Position numbers and translations under genes: made by a program
Assembly: GCF_014648995.1 (NCBI RefSeq)
Contig: NZ_BMSE01000015.1
Location: 62,001-126,000, forward strand
From: Streptomyces massasporeus
GTDB lineage: Bacteria; Actinomycetota; Actinomycetes; Streptomycetales; Streptomycetaceae
Direction: 5' to 3'
Length of the DNA: 64,000 nucleotides
Shown here: positions 9,577 through 18,753 of the stretch, piece after piece
Position numbering within the stretch: the first letter of the stretch is position 1
How the letters are laid out: every line of letters begins with the position of its first letter
Notes under the pieces: generated by a model
The model's database searches: none
The model's input: the letters and a program-made list of their open reading frames with translations, nothing else
Told to the model about the DNA's origin: nothing

Positions 9577-10044
9577 TCAACGATCGGAGGCGTGGGCGCC
9601 GGAGCCCGAGGGTCCGGCCGGGGCGTGGCCGGTCAGAACGAGCTCCTTCGCCTTGCGGAACTCGTCGTCCGTGATGGCGCCGCGGTCGCGGATCTCCGAC
9701 AGCTTGGCGAGTTCCTCGACGCTGCTGGTCCGGGCCTCGGTGCCCGCGGCCTGCCTGACGCGGGCGTCGAAGGCCTCCTGCTGCGCCCGGGCCTGCGCTA
9801 TCTCACGGCGGCCCATGTTCTTGCCGCGGGCGATCACGTAGACGAACACGCCCAGGAAGGGCAGCAGGACGGTGAGCACCAGCCAGCCGGCCTTCGCCCA
9901 GCCGCTCATGTCGTCGTCACGGAAGATGTCGACCACCACGCGGAAGAGCAGAACGAACCACATGATCCACAGGAAGAACAGGAGCATGCTCCAGAAGACG
10001 CTCAGCAGGGGGTAGTCGTACGCCAGATACGTCTGTGCGCTCAT
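9577..10044 (-). CDS. Membrane protein with PLDc_N-like and SHOCT domains
   Basis: This is a 155-residue protein. The N-terminus has two membrane helices (SMLLFFLWIMWFVLLFRVVV and AGWLVLTVLLPFLGVFVYVI) separated by DIFRDDDMSGWAKA, the usual arrangement of the PLDc_N/cardiolipin-synthase N-terminal domain. The C-terminus is a SHOCT motif (EELAKLSEIRDRGAITDDEF, then KAKELVL), a short oligomerisation module. The ATG at 10044 has an excellent GGAGGAAG site, whereas the longer frame adds 16 unlikely residues. A 48-bp conserved element lies upstream. Function is unknown; such genes are common near stress genes. Confidence 0.85.
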   Translation of the reverse strand: MSAQTYLAYDYPLLSVFWSMLLFFLWIMWFVLLFRVVVDIFRDDDMSGWAKAGWLVLTVLLPFLGVFVYVIARGKNMGRREIAQARAQQEAFDARVRQAAGTEARTSSVEELAKLSEIRDRGAITDDEFRKAKELVLTGHAPAGPSGSGAHASDR

Positions 10045-10092
10045 GTCTTCCTCCGTCTCCGGTGCTCGCCGGGCCTCCGGCGCGCGCTGCAC

Positions 10093-10140
10093 TCAGCGTG
10101 AGCCCGGCAGGGCACGGCCGGCCTCACCCGGCACGGGTGA
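10093..10140 (-). promoter_or_regulatory. 48-bp conserved element with TCACCCG-N3-CGGGTGA palindrome, copy 1
   Basis: This block aligns without gaps to 19351-19398, with 39 of 48 bases identical. Its core is the perfect palindrome TCACCCG-GCA-CGGGTGA at 10124-10140. It overlaps the stop of the YihY-like gene and lies about 50-95 bases upstream of the SHOCT gene start. Conservation at two loci upstream of membrane-protein genes suggests a shared regulator or promoter class; the factor is not known. Confidence 0.6.
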
Positions 10141-10984
10141 ACATGCGACGGAGGGCGGACGTCCGGTACCAGGTGGTGGAGGCGACATGCTCGCCGAGGG
10201 CCAGACCCGAGACGGCCACGAGGAAGACGGCGATGAGCCACGAAAGGAAGGTGAAGACGGGGCCCAGAGGGCCGAACTCTTCCAGGCTGCGTTCCATGGC
10301 CGTGGGGACCAGCACACGCGCGGCCAGGCTCAGCAGGACCGTACCGCTGCCGGCCAGCAGCGCTCCGGGCAGCAGACTCCGCCAGCCGATCCGGCCGCCC
10401 AGCAGCAGGTGCTGCGACCACCACCACAGCAACGTCGCCGAGAGCACGGACAGCAGCACTCCCGGCACCGTGCCCGCGCCGAACGCGTTGCGCAGCGGCG
10501 CCTGGAACAGGAGGCAGGCGAGCCAGACCACCAGCCAGAGCAGCCAGCGCCAGACCGCGGTCCGTAGCGGTGCGCGCGGGAGGCGCCAGCAGCGCTCGCA
10601 CACCGCTTGGAGAGCCCGGCTGAACGCCGTGGCCGACACCAGGGTCACCACCGCGCTCACGGCGCCGGCCGTGTTCCGCGTCGTGCCCGTCGCGGAGAAG
10701 ACCCGGCGCAGTTCGTCGAGGGTGTCGCCGCGGATGCCGAGAACCGCCCGGAGGGAGTCGGCCAGCAGGTCCTGCATCCAGCCGGGGGCGAACGCCGCGA
10801 CGGTCATGAGCAGCGGCAGTGCGGTGAGGAACGCCTGCGCGGCCAGCCGCACGGAGCCCTCCACGATGTTGAGCGACGACAGACGGGACAGCAGCCGGGG
10901 CACGGCGCCGGACCGCAGGCTCGCCGCGATCCGTGCCGCCGTGCGTCCGCGGGCCTCGTCCCCTCGGCCGGATGTGCCGGTCAT
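10124..10984 (-). CDS. YihY/YhjD/BrkB-family inner membrane protein
   Basis: This 286-residue protein has about six membrane helices, with the family-typical pattern of a first helix AFLTALPLLMTVAAFAPG and the later FTFLSWLIAVFLVAVSGLALG. The YihY/BrkB family is widespread and its function remains unsettled (envelope protein, formerly called ribonuclease BN in error). The start ATG at 10984 lies three bases after the stop of the upstream gene at 10988, so the two are probably co-transcribed. Confidence 0.82.
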   Translation of the reverse strand: MTGTSGRGDEARGRTAARIAASLRSGAVPRLLSRLSSLNIVEGSVRLAAQAFLTALPLLMTVAAFAPGWMQDLLADSLRAVLGIRGDTLDELRRVFSATGTTRNTAGAVSAVVTLVSATAFSRALQAVCERCWRLPRAPLRTAVWRWLLWLVVWLACLLFQAPLRNAFGAGTVPGVLLSVLSATLLWWWSQHLLLGGRIGWRSLLPGALLAGSGTVLLSLAARVLVPTAMERSLEEFGPLGPVFTFLSWLIAVFLVAVSGLALGEHVASTTWYRTSALRRMFTRAG

Positions 10985-10987
10985 GAC

Positions 10988-12343
10988 TCACGGGGCCGCC
11001 TGTTGCGTCGCCCGCCCCGCCGCCCGGTCGGCCGGTCCGGCGGCGGCAAGGACCGCCAGAACGATCAGTACGGCCAAGGCGATGCCGAGGACGAGCGCCA
11101 CCGCTCCGACGGTGGGATGGTTCCAGAGCACGAGAGCCAGAGCTCCGGCCGCCATCACCACTCCGGTGATCCACGTGCGGTGCTCGGCGAGCAGGCGTCC
11201 CGTGGCACCGGTGCGCACCCCCGCGTGCTCGAGGGCCCTGCCGGTGGCCGCCGTGCCACGGTCCGCCGCCGTCCGGACCCCACGGGCCAGGCGCCCGGGG
11301 CCGTACAGGTACGCGACCAGCGCGGTGACGACCGCCACGACGAGCAGGGTGATCGTGCTGTCGCGCAGGAAGCGGACGAAGGTGTCATAGACGGCCGCGG
11401 CCGCGTCGGCGGGCAGGGCCGCCGGCGGGACCGAGTCCAGATAGACGCGCCGGACCACGGCGAAGCCGACGAGCAGCACCAGCATCATCACGCCCACACC
11501 CGTCGCGGTGATGATCAGCATCACCCGGTGCGCGGGAGCGGTCCACACGGCGAGCGCGGCCAGGACGACGGTGAGGACGGGGAGCCAGGCGCCGAGGATG
11601 TCCAGCAGCCGCATCGCGTCCTGTGCCTTGCCCAGTTGCTCCGTCTCGAACAAGGTGACCGTCCGGTCGACGTCCGGGATGGCGGAAGCCTTGTCGAAGC
11701 CCGCGTCGACGAGCCGCTCCCGCACCTGGTCCACGATCTCGCCCACGTTCAGCTGGACCGTGCCGTCCTCGGAGGTCACGGCACCTTCGCGGTCACCGGT
11801 GAGCATGTTCACCACCGCTGCGTGTGAGCGCCTGTTGGCGCCCTCCCACACTTGCTGGAAGGCGTCGCTGGTGATCACGCCGGTGACGGTGCGGTTCACG
11901 GCGGTCCTGACCGCGTCCCGCAGCGGACCCTCGAGAGAAGCGGCTCCGTCGACGACACGCGGCGGCGCCTCCGCGTCCTGAAGGGTCCGTACGAGTGCGT
12001 CCGTCACGGCCTTGACGTCGACGTTCTTCACCACTTGGTCCGTCAGCCGCTTGATCACGACATCCTGCACGGCCGGCTCCGACGCCAGGGGCGCGACGGT
12101 CTCCACGTACCTGTCGGTGTCGGACACCGTGTCCTGGACCCAGGCGGCGACGACGGCCGGCGGCGCCAGCAGCAGAGTCAGCACGAGGAGCAGCGTGGAG
12201 CCGGCCCGTCGAACCCTCCGGTGGCGTACCGCGGCGTGACGGCGCAGCCGCTCGTACTCGGCTCTTTCCTCGGCGGTCATGACGTGGGCCGGGCCGGCGG
12301 CGTCACCGGGGTGCCCCGGGTCCTGGGATGCGGGCGGGTTCAT
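10988..12343 (-). CDS. Large integral membrane protein, unknown function
   Basis: This is a 451-residue protein. One N-terminal helix (STLLLVLTLLLAPPAVVAAWV) is followed by an extracytoplasmic domain of about 200 residues (TDRYVETVAPLASEPAVQDV), then about five helices and a soluble stretch. Actinobacterial homologues are annotated only as integral membrane proteins. The region after the first helix resembles their conserved start (DTDRYV.TVAPLA.DPAVQ). The start ATG at 12343 (MNPPAS) has an AAAAGGGG site, whereas the longer frame adds a basic extension. It is likely an operon with the YihY-like gene. Confidence 0.75.
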   Translation of the reverse strand: MNPPASQDPGHPGDAAGPAHVMTAEERAEYERLRRHAAVRHRRVRRAGSTLLLVLTLLLAPPAVVAAWVQDTVSDTDRYVETVAPLASEPAVQDVVIKRLTDQVVKNVDVKAVTDALVRTLQDAEAPPRVVDGAASLEGPLRDAVRTAVNRTVTGVITSDAFQQVWEGANRRSHAAVVNMLTGDREGAVTSEDGTVQLNVGEIVDQVRERLVDAGFDKASAIPDVDRTVTLFETEQLGKAQDAMRLLDILGAWLPVLTVVLAALAVWTAPAHRVMLIITATGVGVMMLVLLVGFAVVRRVYLDSVPPAALPADAAAAVYDTFVRFLRDSTITLLVVAVVTALVAYLYGPGRLARGVRTAADRGTAATGRALEHAGVRTGATGRLLAEHRTWITGVVMAAGALALVLWNHPTVGAVALVLGIALAVLIVLAVLAAAGPADRAAGRATQQAAP

Positions 12344-12449
12344 GGGTGCGCCCCTTTTGAATGTGCGTCGCCCCGGCTGTGTGGGCCGTCGCACGGGGTG
12401 GAGGAGGAGAGGCGCCGCGAGGGCGTCCCTCAGCACGTCGTGAGCGGTG

Positions 12450-13112
12450 TCAGGCTCCTCCCGTGGGCGCGCGCGACCCCACGGCGTGCGTCTTGCGGAG
12501 CGCGCCCCGCCACGCGAGGGCGACCGCCGTCTCGGCCAGGGCCAGCAGGACCAGCCACAGGCCGAGCAGCCGGGTCAGGGCTCGGGCCGACTCCGAGGGC
12601 AGGGCGAGCACCACGATCCCCGCGACGATGCCGATCACCGCGGCGCCCAGGACGACGCCGCGGTGCGGCAGGTCCTTCGCCGCGATGGCCGTGTAGAGGG
12701 TGAGGATCCCGGACACCAGCCATACGACCCCGACGACCAGCGAGAGCGCGGCGATCGTCTGCAGCGGGTTCCGCAGGCACAGCACCCCGGCCAGGACGTA
12801 GAGCACGGCCAGGACCAACGCCGGAAGGCGTTCTCCGTGCTCCTCCCGGCCGAAGACGGCCACGAACCGGAAAGCCCCGCTCACCAGCAGGTACAGGCCG
12901 ATGAGGACGGCCAGGACGTGCAGGGTCGCCTCCGGCCAGACCAGTATCAGGACGCCCGGTACGAGCGTCGCCACGGCCGAGGCCAGGAGCCAGGTCCAGG
13001 AACGGCCCAGCCGCGCGAGGCCGTACGCGGAGTCACCCGTCGCGATGAGGACCGCTCCGTCGGAGTGGTGCTCCTGCCCGGGGAGCGGTGACGGACCACG
13101 CGACATGGTCAT
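12450..13112 (-). CDS. HdeD-family acid-resistance-type membrane protein
   Basis: This 220-residue protein has six membrane helices arranged as three repeats of the DUF308/HdeD type. Repeated Gly-rich ends include GVLILVWPEATLHVLAVLIG and, later, GIVVLALPSESARALTRLLG. HdeD was named in E. coli acid resistance, but its molecular role is unknown. The start has two possible ATGs six bases apart (13112, 13106); the first follows GAGGAGG closely. It lies in a run of stress-type membrane genes. Confidence 0.82.
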   Translation of the reverse strand: MTMSRGPSPLPGQEHHSDGAVLIATGDSAYGLARLGRSWTWLLASAVATLVPGVLILVWPEATLHVLAVLIGLYLLVSGAFRFVAVFGREEHGERLPALVLAVLYVLAGVLCLRNPLQTIAALSLVVGVVWLVSGILTLYTAIAAKDLPHRGVVLGAAVIGIVAGIVVLALPSESARALTRLLGLWLVLLALAETAVALAWRGALRKTHAVGSRAPTGGA

Positions 13113-13297
13113 GGCTCCTCCTCGTGTGATCGAGGTGCGGCGGTCTTCGAGGGATGCGTCGCGGCCCGGGCGATGGATCCGACGGCTTCAGCGTCCCGCC
13201 TGTCGCCGGTTCCGGGCTCACCCTCGGTGGGTGAGCCGTCGGCGCCGCCGCTGCGGGACGGGACCTTGCGCGCGTCGTACGCCTGGGAACGGTCGCG

Positions 13298-13549
13298 TCA
13301 CTCCGGTACCGGCCGCATCTCCACGACCCGCAGTCCCAGCGACTGGCAGCGTGCCAGCAGCCCGAACAGGTGCGCTTCGTCCACGACGGGGCCGAACAGG
13401 ACCGTCTGGCCGGCCATCACCACATGGCCCAGCTCCGGAAAGGCCTTGGCCAGTGTCTCCGACAGGTGTCCCTCGACGCGGATCTCGTAGCGCACGAACT
13501 TGTCCTCCCACGGCTTCCCGGGACAGGCGGACGGCGCCCTTTCCGCCAT
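13298..13549 (-). CDS. Small conserved protein, unknown function
   Basis: This is an 83-residue soluble protein with a pattern of alternating strands and helices (FVRYEIRVEGHLSETLAKAF, then TVLFGPVVDEAHLFGLLARC and LGLRVVEMRPV). Proteins with this pattern are common in actinobacteria without a named function; a small ferredoxin-like alpha-beta fold is likely. The ATG at 13549 has a GGAGGTGG site eight bases upstream and was preferred to the longer frame. A near-perfect copy of the TCACCCG palindrome lies 27 bases upstream. Confidence 0.7.
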   Translation of the reverse strand: MAERAPSACPGKPWEDKFVRYEIRVEGHLSETLAKAFPELGHVVMAGQTVLFGPVVDEAHLFGLLARCQSLGLRVVEMRPVPE

Positions 13550-13575
13550 CGTCCACCTCCGTGCCCCGTCGAACC

Positions 13576-13592
13576 TCACCCGGAGCAGGTGA
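13576..13592 (-). promoter_or_regulatory. Weaker third copy of the TCACCCG-N3-CGGGTGA palindrome
   Basis: The site reads TCACCCG-GAG-CAGGTGA, one mismatch from the palindrome seen at 10124-10140 and 19382-19398. The flanks do not match the longer 48-bp element. It lies 27 bases upstream of the small conserved gene starting at 13549. Confidence 0.4.
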
Positions 13593-13616
13593 CCCGCCCG
13601 GTGACGGACGCCGGGC

Positions 13617-14141
13617 TCAGTGCTTCAGCACGATCTTGACGGCGATGATGAGCAGGCCGAGCAGCAGATTGACCGATGCGGTGACGGCCATGAGCCGCTG
13701 CGACGCACCGGCGCGGCGCGCCGCGGCCACGGACCAGCCGACCTGGCCGACCACGGCGACGCAGAGAGCCAGCCACAGCGCCCCCCGGACGTCCAGCCCC
13801 AGGAGCGGGCTGACCGCCACCGCGGCCGCCGGCGGGACGGCGGCCTTGACGATGGGCCACTCGTCACGGCACACGTGCATCACGAGGCGGCGGTCCGGAG
13901 CCTGTTGCGCCAGGCGCGCCCCGAACAGCTGGGCGTGCACGTGCGCGATCCAGAAGACCACTCCGGTGAGGAGCAGCAGCACGACCATCTCGGCCCGGGG
14001 GAACGACCCCAGGGAGCCGGCGCCGACCACCACGGAGGCCGCGAGCATCGAACCGTAGACGCCGCCCGTGTAGTCCGCGCGGGCCCGGCGCTCCGCCCGG
14101 CGCCTGCTCCGGTCCGCCGGGGCGGGTGAGGTCCTGGACAT
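13617..14141 (-). CDS. Membrane protein with four predicted helices, unknown function
   Basis: This 174-residue protein has a basic N-terminus (SRRRAERRARADY), then helices at about 30-65, 95-115, 117-135 and 150-170. The first membrane pair (VYGSMLAASVVVGAG and AEMVVLLLLTGVVFWIAHVH) carries His and Glu residues within the bilayer. I do not recognise the family. It starts 18 bases after the MFS transporter stop and is probably in the same transcript. Confidence 0.72.
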   Translation of the reverse strand: MSRTSPAPADRSRRRAERRARADYTGGVYGSMLAASVVVGAGSLGSFPRAEMVVLLLLTGVVFWIAHVHAQLFGARLAQQAPDRRLVMHVCRDEWPIVKAAVPPAAAVAVSPLLGLDVRGALWLALCVAVVGQVGWSVAAARRAGASQRLMAVTASVNLLLGLLIIAVKIVLKH

Positions 14142-14159
14142 GAGTGGCCCCCTGTGGCC

Positions 14160-15788
14160 TCAGAGTGTCGACCCGGTCGCTCCGGCCGGGGCGTCGGGGC
14201 CCCGCTCCTGCGGCCGGCTCTGCCGGGCGGTCGGCAGGTGCGGTGTGACGAGGAAACTGGCCAGAGCGATGCCGCCGGTGGCCAGGATCGCCGCCTTGAG
14301 GCCCTGCAACTGCGCGGACGCGTAGGAGTCCGTGACGGCTTCGACCTCGGACGGTGGCAGCCCGGCGCGTTGGGCCGCCGAGCGCACCTGATCGGTCGGG
14401 ATGAAGGTGACACCGGCCTGGAGGGCGACACCGACCTGCTCACGGGTCTCCTCGGACAACCGTGGATCGTCCTCGACCCGCGTGGTGAACGCGTGGGCCA
14501 GCGCGCCGATGAGAAGGGATCCGATGAGCGCGGTGCCCAGCGCCGAACCCAGGTTCTGTGCCGTGAACTGAAGCCCTCCCGCCTCACTGCGTTCCGCCTC
14601 GCCGACACCGGACTGCACGACGTTGCCCAGCTGCGAGGCGAGTAGGCCGACCCCCACGCCCAGCAGGGCCATGGCCCCGGCGAACTGCGCGTCGTCGATG
14701 GCCGGGTCGATGGTGGCCAGCAGCCACACGATGGCCGCCACCAGCGTGGTCAGGGCCAGCCGGACCACCCGGCGCGGCCCCGCCACCCGCCCCAGCGTGG
14801 ACGCGCCCAGAGAGGTCACCAGCATGGTGGCGGACACCGGGAGCAGGCGCAGGCCCGTCTCGAACGCGTCGAACCCCTGGACCACCTGCAAGTACAGCGG
14901 AATGGTGAAGAACAGCCCCAGCAGGATGAGGTTCTGGCTCAGCAGCGTCATCAGGCCCGACCGCAGCACGGGTCTGCGCAGCAGGGCCAGGTGCACGAGT
15001 GGGTCGGCGTTCGCCTCGTCCCGCCGCCGCTCCCACCACCGGAAGACGGCCAGGACGGCCGCCCCGGCGCCGACGACGAACAGTGTCGGAGCGAAGCCGA
15101 AGACGGTGAAGGGCGGGTTGCGCGGCTGTACCCATCCCCACGTGCTGCTCTGCAGCACGCCGAGTACGCCCAGCCCGAGCCCGGCCGCGGAGAGGACCGC
15201 GCCGACCCCGTCCAGCCGGGGGCGCGGCCCGCTCGGAGCGGACGTGGCGATAGCCCGGCGGCACAGCAGTACGGCCACGACGACCACGACCTCGCCCGCG
15301 AAGACCAGCCGCCATGTCAGGTAGGTCGTCACCCAGCCGCCCAGCAGGGGGCCGACCGCGATCCCGGCACCGGCGAGCCCGCCGATGACCGCGTAGGCGA
15401 TGGCCCGGTCACGTCCTCGGTAGGACTCCGCGACGAGGGCGGCCATGGCCGGGAGCACCATGGCGGCGCCGAGCCCCTCGATGACGGACCAGCCCAGCGT
15501 GAGGACCCACAGCGTGGGTGCCACAGCGGTGATGGCCGACCCGACGCCGTAGACGACCATCCCGATGAGGAAGATGCGGCGGCGCCCCACGATGTCCCCG
15601 AGCCTGCCGCCGGTGATCATGAAGGCGGCCATGACCAGTGCGTACAGCGTGATGACCGCCTGGATGGCGGTGACCTCCGTGTCGAAGTCCTCGACCAGCT
15701 GGCTGATGGACACGTTCATGACGGAGGTGTCCAGGACCATCAGGAACTGAGCCGCACCGAGGATGATCAGAGCCCGCCAGCGTTTCAC
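14160..15788 (-). CDS. MFS drug:H+ antiporter, DHA2 (14-helix) family
   Basis: This protein of about 542 residues has 14 predicted helices. Family marks are motif A between helices 2 and 3 (GGRLGDIVGRRR), the start QFLMVLDTSVMNVSI, and motif C-like GIAVGPLLGGWV. DHA2 members export drugs, dyes or antibiotics by proton exchange. The frame is open to 15842, but the GTG at 15788 (followed by KRWRAL) has a GAGG site eight bases upstream and matches family N-termini. The LuxR-family regulator gene upstream is on the same strand. Confidence 0.88.
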   Translation of the reverse strand: MKRWRALIILGAAQFLMVLDTSVMNVSISQLVEDFDTEVTAIQAVITLYALVMAAFMITGGRLGDIVGRRRIFLIGMVVYGVGSAITAVAPTLWVLTLGWSVIEGLGAAMVLPAMAALVAESYRGRDRAIAYAVIGGLAGAGIAVGPLLGGWVTTYLTWRLVFAGEVVVVVAVLLCRRAIATSAPSGPRPRLDGVGAVLSAAGLGLGVLGVLQSSTWGWVQPRNPPFTVFGFAPTLFVVGAGAAVLAVFRWWERRRDEANADPLVHLALLRRPVLRSGLMTLLSQNLILLGLFFTIPLYLQVVQGFDAFETGLRLLPVSATMLVTSLGASTLGRVAGPRRVVRLALTTLVAAIVWLLATIDPAIDDAQFAGAMALLGVGVGLLASQLGNVVQSGVGEAERSEAGGLQFTAQNLGSALGTALIGSLLIGALAHAFTTRVEDDPRLSEETREQVGVALQAGVTFIPTDQVRSAAQRAGLPPSEVEAVTDSYASAQLQGLKAAILATGGIALASFLVTPHLPTARQSRPQERGPDAPAGATGSTL

Positions 15789-15946
15789 GGTGTCCACCTC
15801 GCCGAGTCGGCCCGGTACGGCCGGGGAGTCCCGGGCGTGCACCGGCGCACCCGCCGGCTGCCCTCATCGAACCCCTGAGTGCGCGCTGCCCGCTTCACCC
15901 ACGAGGGGGGAGAGGGCGGGCGCAGGACTCGTGGACCGGCGCGGCC

Positions 15947-18640
15947 TCACAGCATCCGGAGGTCGCGGGCGCGGCGCACCGCCTCGCCGCGCCGGTTCAC
16001 CGCCAGCTTCCGGTAGACGCTCTTGAGGTGGGTCTTCACCGTGTTCACCGACAGGCAGAGGTCGGCGGCGATCTCCTCCGTCGACATCATCCGGGCCACG
16101 CGCTCCAGGACGTCGTGCTCGCGCGCGCTCAACTCCACCACCACGAGCGGGGCGGGCGGCGGTGATCCCGGCCGCTCGCGGGTCGGCGGTGCAGCGGGCG
16201 TGAGCCAGCCCGCCGCCAGATCGTGCAGCGGCGCCGTGGCCATGTGGGGCCGGATCCACGCTCCGGCATCCAGGAACGGACGCCGCAGCCGTTCGCGCCG
16301 GGCGTCGAGGAGCGCCTGGGTCAGGAGTTTGCGGGCGGTTGCCGTGTCTCCCGCCGCGTCGGCGGCCCGGGCCCTCACCAGTGCTGCCCTCACGGTCACC
16401 GCCGGGCCGGTGCGTTCCTCGGTGTGGATGCTGTCGAGCAGGTCGAAGGCCGCCGCGGTACGTCGTGCGGAGAGCTGGATCGACGCGGCCTCCACGGCGC
16501 ACACGGGCTGTTCGCCGGAGACCGCCCGGAGTGCCTCGGTGGCTCTGTCGGGCCGACCCTCGGCCAGGAGGGCGGCCGAGGTGACGAGTGCTTCCTGGCT
16601 TGCCGCCCACGGGGAGGTCACGGCGGCGGGGACGGCCGGGGCCACCGCCTCGACCGCGGCTCGCATCTTTCCCCGGGCCATCAGGAGGCGAGCCGCGGCG
16701 AGGGAGCGCCCCGCTGCCGTCACCGGGTCACGCGCTTCGAAGGGGAGATCTGCTGCCTGGTCGATGAGGGCTTGGGCCCGGTCCAGCTCGTTGCGGTCGA
16801 CCGCAACGGCGGCGAGGACCAGCCGTCCGATCGCGGAACCGGTCGGCTGGGGCGGGCCGGGGCGGTCTCCCTCGGACACTGCCGCCAGGGCTTTGCGCTC
16901 TGCCCGGCCGGGCCAGCCGTTGAGGTAGTCGATCAGGGCCAGGTGCCCCATCGCCTCCTCCCGGGGAGCCTCGGTGGACGTTCCGCCGGGGGAGCCGGCC
17001 ACGGTGTTCAGGACGGCACGCGCCTCCTCGAAACGCCCGGCCCAAAGGAGTGTCGAGCCCACATGGGTCAGCAGGAGGGCGGTGAGTTCCGGATGCTTGT
17101 CCAGGAGGTGAGCCGGCACTTCCTGTCGTAGTTCGTGGGCCGTTTCGGCGGCCTTCTCCACGTGCGGGGGACTGCCGGTCAGCCGGGCGGCCAGGGCTTC
17201 CAGCAGCGCGCAGCTCAGCCGCGCGGCCGCGAGGTCGCGGTCGTCGTCGGCCAGCTGCTCCTCGGCGTGGCGCAGGCTCGCCAGGCCGTGATCGAGGTCG
17301 TGGTGGGACAGGTCGTGGGCGGCGCGCACGAGGTCGGTGGCCGGGCTTCTCGCCTCGGGCCCCATGTGGGAGAACAACTGCGCCAGGTCGTGCGCATTCG
17401 GGCCGGTGAAGAGCCGTCCGATCGCGAGGTCGTCCACGAGGGCACCGGCGGCGAGGTCCCAGTCGTCCGCGGCGGCACTGTGGGCGAGTGTCTCCGGCAG
17501 GTGGCCGTGCCGACGCAGCCAGCGCGCGGCCCGTCGGTGCAGTTCGGGCTCCAGCCCGGGCAGGCGGACACGCAGATGGGCCCGCAGGATCTCCCTGAAC
17601 AGCGGGTGGAGCTGGTACCAGGAGTGCCCGAGCCGTTCGACGAACGCGTTCTCGCGGTGCAGGCCGGCGAGGAGGGGCTCGGCGTCGATGCGGTGGGTCA
17701 GCGCGTTGGCCAGATCGGGACAGAAGCGGTCCAGGACGCTCACGCGCAGCAGGAGGTCCTGGGTCTCCCGCGTCTGCCTCTTGAGGACCTCGGCCAGCAG
17801 GAAGTCCGCGACCGTGCTGCGGTCGGCTTCGAACTCCTTCAGATAGAGCTCGGGGTCCGAGCTCTCCCGGGCGGCCAGGGCGGACAGGCTCAGACCGGCG
17901 GCCCAGCCCCGGGTGCGGTCGACCAGGTTCCGCGCCGCCTGGATCGGGACGTTCACACCGTGCAGTTCCAGCAGCGCGGCGGCCTCTTCGGGTGTGAAGG
18001 CCAGTTCGGCGGAGCGGATCTCCGTCAGTTCGCCGACCGCCCGGTAGCGGTGCAGCGGGAGCAGTGGTTCGGTGCGGGTGATCAGGACGAGGCGCAGTCC
18101 CCGGCCGGCGTGGTGCAGGACGAACTCCAACTGCTCCGCGATCTTCGTGTCGGCCACGCGGTCGTACTCGTCGAGCACGAGGAGCACGGGCCGTTCGCGC
18201 TCGTTCAGCTCGGAGGCGAGTGTGGACAGCAGCCTGCGGCTCACCCTGGAGGCGTTGACGGGTGCCCCGACCGCGTCGTACGGCGGGGCACCGCAGGTGC
18301 GCAGGGCCTGGAGGACGTAGGCCCAGAACAACCCGGGGCGGTGGTCTCCGCCGTCGAAGGAGAGCCAGGCGACCGGCGGGCTCTGGCGGGAGGCCCATTC
18401 GGCGGCCAGCAGGGTCTTGCCGGCTCCGGCCGGGCCGTTGAGAAGAGTCAGCGGCGTCTTGAAGGCCTGGTCGAGGTGGTCGACGAGCCGTCGGCGCCGC
18501 AGGTATGTCCGGGGCCTCGCGGGGAGGGCGAATCGCGTGCGCAAGAACGGATTGCCCAGGGGATCGGTGTGCGACAGCGGCGTAACGACCGGAACCTCGG
18601 ATACTCGAGCACGCGCAGGAATGTCCGACACGGCGCTCAT
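15947..18640 (-). CDS. Large ATP-binding LuxR-family (MalT/LAL-type) regulator
   Basis: This 897-residue transcription factor has an N-terminal STAND ATPase with Walker A GPAGAGKT near residue 70 and Walker B LLVLDEYD. A long helical TPR-like sensor region follows, then a C-terminal LuxR helix-turn-helix (SAREHDVLERVARMMSTEEI, CLSVNTVKTHLKSVYRKL). These proteins bind an inducer in the TPR region and activate transcription in an ATP-dependent way. GTG at 18643 or ATG at 18640 could start it; no clear ribosome site decides. It lies upstream of the MFS exporter on the same strand, about 160 bases apart, and may control it. Confidence 0.9.
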   Translation of the reverse strand: MSAVSDIPARARVSEVPVVTPLSHTDPLGNPFLRTRFALPARPRTYLRRRRLVDHLDQAFKTPLTLLNGPAGAGKTLLAAEWASRQSPPVAWLSFDGGDHRPGLFWAYVLQALRTCGAPPYDAVGAPVNASRVSRRLLSTLASELNERERPVLLVLDEYDRVADTKIAEQLEFVLHHAGRGLRLVLITRTEPLLPLHRYRAVGELTEIRSAELAFTPEEAAALLELHGVNVPIQAARNLVDRTRGWAAGLSLSALAARESSDPELYLKEFEADRSTVADFLLAEVLKRQTRETQDLLLRVSVLDRFCPDLANALTHRIDAEPLLAGLHRENAFVERLGHSWYQLHPLFREILRAHLRVRLPGLEPELHRRAARWLRRHGHLPETLAHSAAADDWDLAAGALVDDLAIGRLFTGPNAHDLAQLFSHMGPEARSPATDLVRAAHDLSHHDLDHGLASLRHAEEQLADDDRDLAAARLSCALLEALAARLTGSPPHVEKAAETAHELRQEVPAHLLDKHPELTALLLTHVGSTLLWAGRFEEARAVLNTVAGSPGGTSTEAPREEAMGHLALIDYLNGWPGRAERKALAAVSEGDRPGPPQPTGSAIGRLVLAAVAVDRNELDRAQALIDQAADLPFEARDPVTAAGRSLAAARLLMARGKMRAAVEAVAPAVPAAVTSPWAASQEALVTSAALLAEGRPDRATEALRAVSGEQPVCAVEAASIQLSARRTAAAFDLLDSIHTEERTGPAVTVRAALVRARAADAAGDTATARKLLTQALLDARRERLRRPFLDAGAWIRPHMATAPLHDLAAGWLTPAAPPTRERPGSPPPAPLVVVELSAREHDVLERVARMMSTEEIAADLCLSVNTVKTHLKSVYRKLAVNRRGEAVRRARDLRML

Positions 18641-18753
18641 CACCCCAGTCGGGTCAGGGCCACGTCATGGGCAGCGCTTCCACCCTCAGCATCCCAGCAC
18701 TCCAGCCCGGCCGCACGGCGGACCGGGCCTCCTCGGAGGTCGCCCCGGGGCCC